Positions 60,769-64,000 of a stretch of DNA of 64,000 nt are shown here, in pieces. Below the pieces are notes generated by a model. It worked only from the letters and a program-made list of their open reading frames with translations, was not told the origin of the DNA and did not search any database. The DNA comes from JAAYEV01 sp964508195 (lineage in GTDB: Bacteria; Bacillota; Clostridia; Ch29), in NCBI GenBank assembly GCA_964508195.1, contig CAZDSH010000001.1, positions 124,001 through 188,000 of the forward strand, given 5' to 3'. Made by a program: the position numbers and the translations under genes. Positions within the stretch are counted from its first letter, which is position 1. Every line of letters begins with the position of its first letter.

Positions 60769-61463
60769 TATAAATCCTCCTCCTGATATTTCTGTACGAA
60801 CTCATGTAATATTCTTATTCCGTTGCTACTTCCTATACGGTTTGCCCCCGCTTCTACCATGTCTTTAAAAGTTTCAAAGTCCCCTATGCCCCCTGCCGCC
60901 TTCACCCCCATATCGGGCCCTATGATTTTTCTGATGAGCTTGACATCGGTTATAGTTGCCCCTGCGCTGCCAAAGCCCGTAGAGGTTTTAATGAAGTCTG
61001 CGCCACTTTCCTTGGCAATATTGCATAATGTCACCTTTTCATCATAGTTAAGGAAACATGTCTCTATTATCACTTTAACTATCCTGTCCCCCGCAGCCTT
61101 TTTTACTTCGATTATTTCCCTCTCTACCCCCTTGTATTCCCTATCCTTTACCGCCCCTATATTCACGACCATGTCCAATTCGTGGGCCCCCGTCTCCAGC
61201 GCACTTTTGGCCTGATATACCTTTGTATCGCTGCTATCGGCACCTAGGGGAAAACCTATAACCGTACAAATTTTCACCGGTTTGTTCTCTAAAAGCCGCG
61301 CCACCCTTTTAACCCGGCAGGGGTTAACGCAGAGGGCGTAAAACCCTTTATCTAGGGCCTCGTTGCACAGCTTTTCGATTTCTCGTCGGTCCGCATCAGC
61401 TTTTAACAGCGTATGATCAATAAATTTTGCAACATCCCCGGGCTTTTGAAAAACGTAAGACAT
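60768..61463 (-). CDS. deoC: Deoxyribose-phosphate aldolase
   Basis: 231 residues. The Schiff-base lysine lies in VKVIIETCFL or GADFIKTSTGFGS (about residue 156-160); KAAGGI near the C-terminus is the second conserved lysine. It splits 2-deoxyribose 5-phosphate to acetaldehyde and glyceraldehyde 3-phosphate, downstream of purine nucleoside phosphorylase. It starts six bases after the propeller gene stop, using GAGGAGACGATAATTCTG as ribosome site. Confidence 0.97.
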   Translation of the reverse strand: MSYVFQKPGDVAKFIDHTLLKADADRREIEKLCNEALDKGFYALCVNPCRVKRVARLLENKPVKICTVIGFPLGADSSDTKVYQAKSALETGAHELDMVVNIGAVKDREYKGVEREIIEVKKAAGDRIVKVIIETCFLNYDEKVTLCNIAKESGADFIKTSTGFGSAGATITDVKLIRKIIGPDMGVKAAGGIGDFETFKDMVEAGANRIGSSNGIRILHEFVQKYQEEDL

Positions 61464-61468
61464 CAGAA

Positions 61469-62806
61469 TTATCGTCTCCTCATATATCTATTTATCATGT
61501 CCTGGGTAATAACGCTACCGGATAAGATACCGGGCTGTGTACCGGGTTTTGAAAGGCCCTTTATCTCCTTACGAAGTTCCGTTATCTGTGATTCTAATGT
61601 ATCGAACCTGTCCTTTACACCCTGTTTCATAGCCTCTATTTCCGCCTTCAATTCTTCAACCCCATAACCCTTCGTTAGCGGAGCCTCCCCCCCGTTATTA
61701 TCCTTTTCGTAGGCATCATCATAGTTTCCTATACCGGACTCCCCTCCCTCAGCCGTAGTGTACCCATGCCGTGCCTTCGATCCATGGCCATTTTCAACCC
61801 CGTCCGCCGCAGGCGGTATAGCCAGCTTTATCCTTTCAACGGATCTATGCAGGAAGGGGATATGAATATCCGGTGGGGAGGTGGCTATTAGTTTCTTTGC
61901 ATTTAACAGCAGCGAATAGGTACCGTCAAAACCGTAGATCTCTAATTCCCTACCCCGGGTATGGTGATAATATTTAACCTGACCCCAACTATCGCCCCCG
62001 TCATAGGAGGCACGATATCCTAAACTTCCCGCTTCAACCCAGGCTATGTAAAGGGTATTACGCCTGCTTATTAAAACCGGACCTTCCTCTATATGCCCCG
62101 CCTCGATTATCAACTGGGGGTGCATAACATCTATACGCCGAACATCCCTTACAAAGAATACGCCCTCGTCATTCCGTAACATTATGGAGCCCTCCCGGAA
62201 CTCCATATACATTGTCTTTTCCCAGGTACTGTTATCCTTTGTTGCGGATAATGTCCACTGGGTACCGTCAAAGTCCCATAACAAAAGGGTACCATTATTT
62301 ATAGCGGCTATTTTTAGGCCATTATTTTTCCCGATATCCCTATCATAGCATATATCTTTAACCCTGTCGGGCATATCGAATACCCTATAGCCCACCCATT
62401 CGGTACCGGTCCATTGGTGATGAAAAAGTGCGCAGCCGCCACCCTTTTCGGAATATACATAAAAAAGGTGCAGACCACCGGATGCCTTCATTATTTTCAG
62501 ATTGGATATACTGACGGGTTTTCCGGCAAAGTCGTATAGGGTATATCTCACCCAACCTTTAAAATCATGGCGGCTGTAGACTACCCGCTGTCCCGCAGTT
62601 AGGGCTACTACATGGATATCATCCCGATCATCAATTATTATATCATATTCCGTAACGGTTTCGTCCATTATTAGATGCCCCGCCTCGGATGCGCCCCTAC
62701 TCCGGCTTACTACATAGCCGGTTCTGCCCGAGGCCAAGGGATAGAACAGCCATGCGTTTCTTTTGCTGTCGATAACTATCTTTTTTTCGTATACGCCCTC
62801 GATCAA
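61469..62806 (-). CDS. Beta-propeller-like protein with Asp-box and C-terminal coiled coil
   Basis: 445 residues from a TTG at 62806 (GGGGGGTGATATT upstream); no signal peptide. Repeated short beta segments alternate, such as SKRNAWLFYPL, GQRVVYSRHDF, GWVRYTLYDFAGKP and LRNDEGVFFVRD. One exact Asp-box, S-x-D-x-G-x-x-W (SYDGGDSWGQV), lies near residue 280. This suggests a sialidase-type beta-propeller, but catalytic residues of sialidases are not evident. The tail (380-430) is a low-complexity stretch then a coiled coil, EELKAEIEAMKQGVKDRF. Not recognised further. It leads into deoC-PPC and is divergent from the spore-type gene. Confidence 0.7.
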   Translation of the reverse strand: MIEGVYEKKIVIDSKRNAWLFYPLASGRTGYVVSRSRGASEAGHLIMDETVTEYDIIIDDRDDIHVVALTAGQRVVYSRHDFKGWVRYTLYDFAGKPVSISNLKIMKASGGLHLFYVYSEKGGGCALFHHQWTGTEWVGYRVFDMPDRVKDICYDRDIGKNNGLKIAAINNGTLLLWDFDGTQWTLSATKDNSTWEKTMYMEFREGSIMLRNDEGVFFVRDVRRIDVMHPQLIIEAGHIEEGPVLISRRNTLYIAWVEAGSLGYRASYDGGDSWGQVKYYHHTRGRELEIYGFDGTYSLLLNAKKLIATSPPDIHIPFLHRSVERIKLAIPPAADGVENGHGSKARHGYTTAEGGESGIGNYDDAYEKDNNGGEAPLTKGYGVEELKAEIEAMKQGVKDRFDTLESQITELRKEIKGLSKPGTQPGILSGSVITQDMINRYMRRR

Positions 62807-62872
62807 AATATCACCCCCCATAAAAATATATGCCCAGTTAGGACAATTAGAAGAAACACATATTGATAGATG

Positions 62873-62901
62873 CACCAAAAACATGCCTGCCACATATATT
62901 A
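62873..62901 (+). promoter_or_regulatory. Candidate sigma-K promoter of the plus-strand spore-type gene
   Basis: CACC (62873-62876) and CATATATTA (62893-62901) are separated by 16 bases, matching the late mother-cell consensus mACm then CATAnnnTA. It lies 50 bases upstream of the start. Short motifs like this arise by chance. Confidence 0.4.
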
Positions 62902-62951
62902 CTACTGCAACGAGGATATTTATCTAATTATGTAAGAAAGGAGTTGAATAT

Positions 62952-63629
62952 ATGTCTTTCTATACTGCTGCCAGCAGGGAAAATGAAAACTGCCCCGGGC
63001 TTGTGGCCGGCGGCCAGGGCGCCCTCGGGGTACGGGAAAGGGTTTGCGTACAAGTAAAGAAAGTATATGATGCATGTTTACAGCAGTTGGTCCTCGAGGA
63101 TGAGAGGGTAGTAATATGCCCTACGGGGGGACCTTTTACAAGGCCTTTAAGTTTTGTTAAATGTAGAAGCATAAAATCTAAAGGGGTTATAAAAAACCTA
63201 AAAATTAATAAGATAAGGGATCGTCGTCATTTTGCAAGGGTAAGGGGAAATGTGGAGGTACCTATTATCGTTGAATTCGTTGATGCCAATGGAGTTAAGG
63301 GTACGGGTACTGCGGTGATAACCGTTCGTAAGGATGTGGTACTCTTTGTACCTAGGGATTCTATTATCCCCTTCGAGGTAGAAGCGATGGTAGGCGCCAC
63401 CTGTGCAGATGGTACATTCCTTAATGATTTCAGGTTTAGACTAGACCTTTGCATTACAGTAATAATGAAGGTAATCGCGGAAGTAGAACTTTTGATCCCC
63501 GCTTATGGTTTTTGTTTCATACCCCCCTGCGAGGAATTCGCCGAAGCTATATGCACAGAATTTTTTGGACTTCCGTTGTTCCCTCCACAGTTAGAAGATA
63601 TCCGGCGTAGACAAGACCATTGTAACTAA
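62952..63629 (+). CDS. Probable spore-associated protein (SPOCS/DUF3794-like?)
   Basis: 225 residues, with AAAGGAGTTGAATAT before the ATG. The N-terminus has ENENCPGLVAGG and then VCVQVKKVYDACLQQLVL, a phrase I associate with clostridial spore-coat-type proteins. The middle is mostly beta strands (VRGNVEVPIIVEFVDANGV, VITVRKDVVLFVPRDSIIPFEVEAMVG). A conserved-looking FCFIPPCEEF segment lies near 200. Nine cysteines are spread over the chain. No signal peptide or membrane span. The assignment to a SPOCS-like fold is a guess from strand pattern. Divergent from the propeller gene; sigma-K-like promoter. Confidence 0.55.
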   Translation: MSFYTAASRENENCPGLVAGGQGALGVRERVCVQVKKVYDACLQQLVLEDERVVICPTGGPFTRPLSFVKCRSIKSKGVIKNLKINKIRDRRHFARVRGNVEVPIIVEFVDANGVKGTGTAVITVRKDVVLFVPRDSIIPFEVEAMVGATCADGTFLNDFRFRLDLCITVIMKVIAEVELLIPAYGFCFIPPCEEFAEAICTEFFGLPLFPPQLEDIRRRQDHCN

Positions 63630-63630
63630 A

Positions 63631-63666
63631 ATAACCCCCTGGCCCCTTATAAAGCCAGGGGGTTAT
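63631..63666 (+). terminator. Strong terminator between spore-type gene and cobO
   Basis: ATAACCCCCTGGC (63631-63643) and GCCAGGGGGTTAT (63654-63666) form a perfect 13-bp stem. The tail CTTCTAT is weak on plus, while minus has TTTTAGTT, so it may serve both convergent genes. Confidence 0.8.
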
Positions 63667-63747
63667 CTTCTATACCCGGTTGCCATCCTTTTTAAGATTG
63701 AATATCAAAAGGGCGGGCCCGGGGATTTTATCGCTTCGATCTTACTA

Positions 63748-64000
63748 TTATTTTTCTATACCGATTCTGGCCTGAACACCTTCGTTATAATAATGTTTTA
63801 TCTCCTTTACCTCACTTATAAGGTCAGCCTTTTCAAGGAGCTCCCGGGGTGCTTTGCGTCCCGTGAATACGAGCTCAACTCCTTCGGGCCTTTCATCTAT
63901 CAATCCTAAGAAATCTTCCACGGGTATAAGGCCAAAATGTACTGCAATACTCGCCTCATCCAATATCACCACATCGTAATTCCCTGACATTATCACCTTT
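63748..64000 (-). CDS. cobO: Cob(I)yrinic acid a,c-diamide adenosyltransferase, 3' part only
   Basis: The C-terminal 83 codons of a gene entering from the right edge. YDVVILDEASIAVHFGLIPVEDFLGLI holds the Walker-B-like VILDE, and ELVFTGRKAPRELLEKADLISEV with EIKHYYNEGVQARIGIE is the typical CobO/BtuR/CobA C-terminus. The enzyme adenosylates corrinoids. The reading frame is open to the edge; the first GTG/ATG at 63996 and 63990 are probably internal, because the P-loop must lie beyond. Confidence 0.93.
   Translation of the reverse strand, partial: KVIMSGNYDVVILDEASIAVHFGLIPVEDFLGLIDERPEGVELVFTGRKAPRELLEKADLISEVKEIKHYYNEGVQARIGIEK

Overview
The window reads as chromosomal DNA of an anaerobic, endospore-forming Clostridia-type Firmicute. 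It carries spoIVA, spoIIGA-sigE-sigG, a SpoIIP-type hydrolase and spoVD inside a complete division/cell-wall (dcw) neighbourhood. It also has a T-box-controlled ileS, strong GGAGG-type ribosome sites, frequent GTG/TTG starts, and a MurE with the DNPR motif of meso-diaminopimelate ligases. I cannot name the species. Almost every gene is on the minus strand; only a tRNA-Pro and one probable spore protein near the right edge lie on plus. Layout in left-to-right coordinates (transcription mostly runs right to left): (1) 1-7.7 kb: lspA start, TraR/YteA-like protein, DUF5665 protein, ileS with promoter and T-box, divIVA, yggT, sepF, yggS, HlyD-like protein. This is the conserved post-dcw ylm block, with ylmH missing. 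(2) 7.7-19.6 kb: an accessory stretch with a small orphan protein, tRNA-Pro(GGG), and an 11-kb unidirectional catabolic cluster. The cluster encodes an IclR regulator, an 18-codon leader ORF, an HpcH/HpaI aldolase, a TctCBA tripartite tricarboxylate-type transporter, an acetamidase/formamidase, a 3-hydroxyacyl-CoA-dehydrogenase-family enzyme, a TIM-barrel isomerase, a DUF1537 acid-sugar kinase and an MFS transporter. (3) 19.6-31 kb: spoIVA, gpsA, plsY, der, a DUF512 Fe-S protein, a SpoIIP-type protein, a DUF1614 protein, pgeF, nrdR, a YlmC/YmxH protein, sigG, sigE, spoIIGA. (4) 32-50 kb: ftsZ, ftsA, sbp, two DUF881 proteins, ftsQ, murA, murG, ftsW/spoVE, murD, mraY, murF, murE, spoVD, ftsL, rsmH, mraZ, preceded by a triple MraZ box. 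murB, murC and ddl are absent here. (5) 50-64 kb: lgt, an M16 peptidase pair, a membrane-anchored ferrochelatase-fold protein, pduL, aroC, a SleB-type hydrolase with a candidate leader RNA, punA, an M23 peptidase, a PPC/DUF296 protein coupled to deoC, a one-Asp-box beta-propeller protein, a divergent probable spore protein with a sigma-K-like promoter, and the 3' part of cobO. The genes combine as follows: regions 3 and 4 supply peptidoglycan precursor synthesis, septation and the mother-cell/forespore sigma cascade. The accessory cluster looks like an uptake-plus-catabolism route for an amide-linked or hydroxylated short acid. Its enzyme roles (dehydrogenase, isomerase, DUF1537 kinase, aldolase) parallel the known tetronate pathways but use different families for the dehydrogenase and aldolase. 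The most unusual items are this cluster and its leader/operator/hairpin signals, the degenerate membrane ferrochelatase-like protein, the structured murG-murA gap, the sleB leader, and the orphan propeller/spore pair. All functional proposals rest on reading motifs; no database search was possible.
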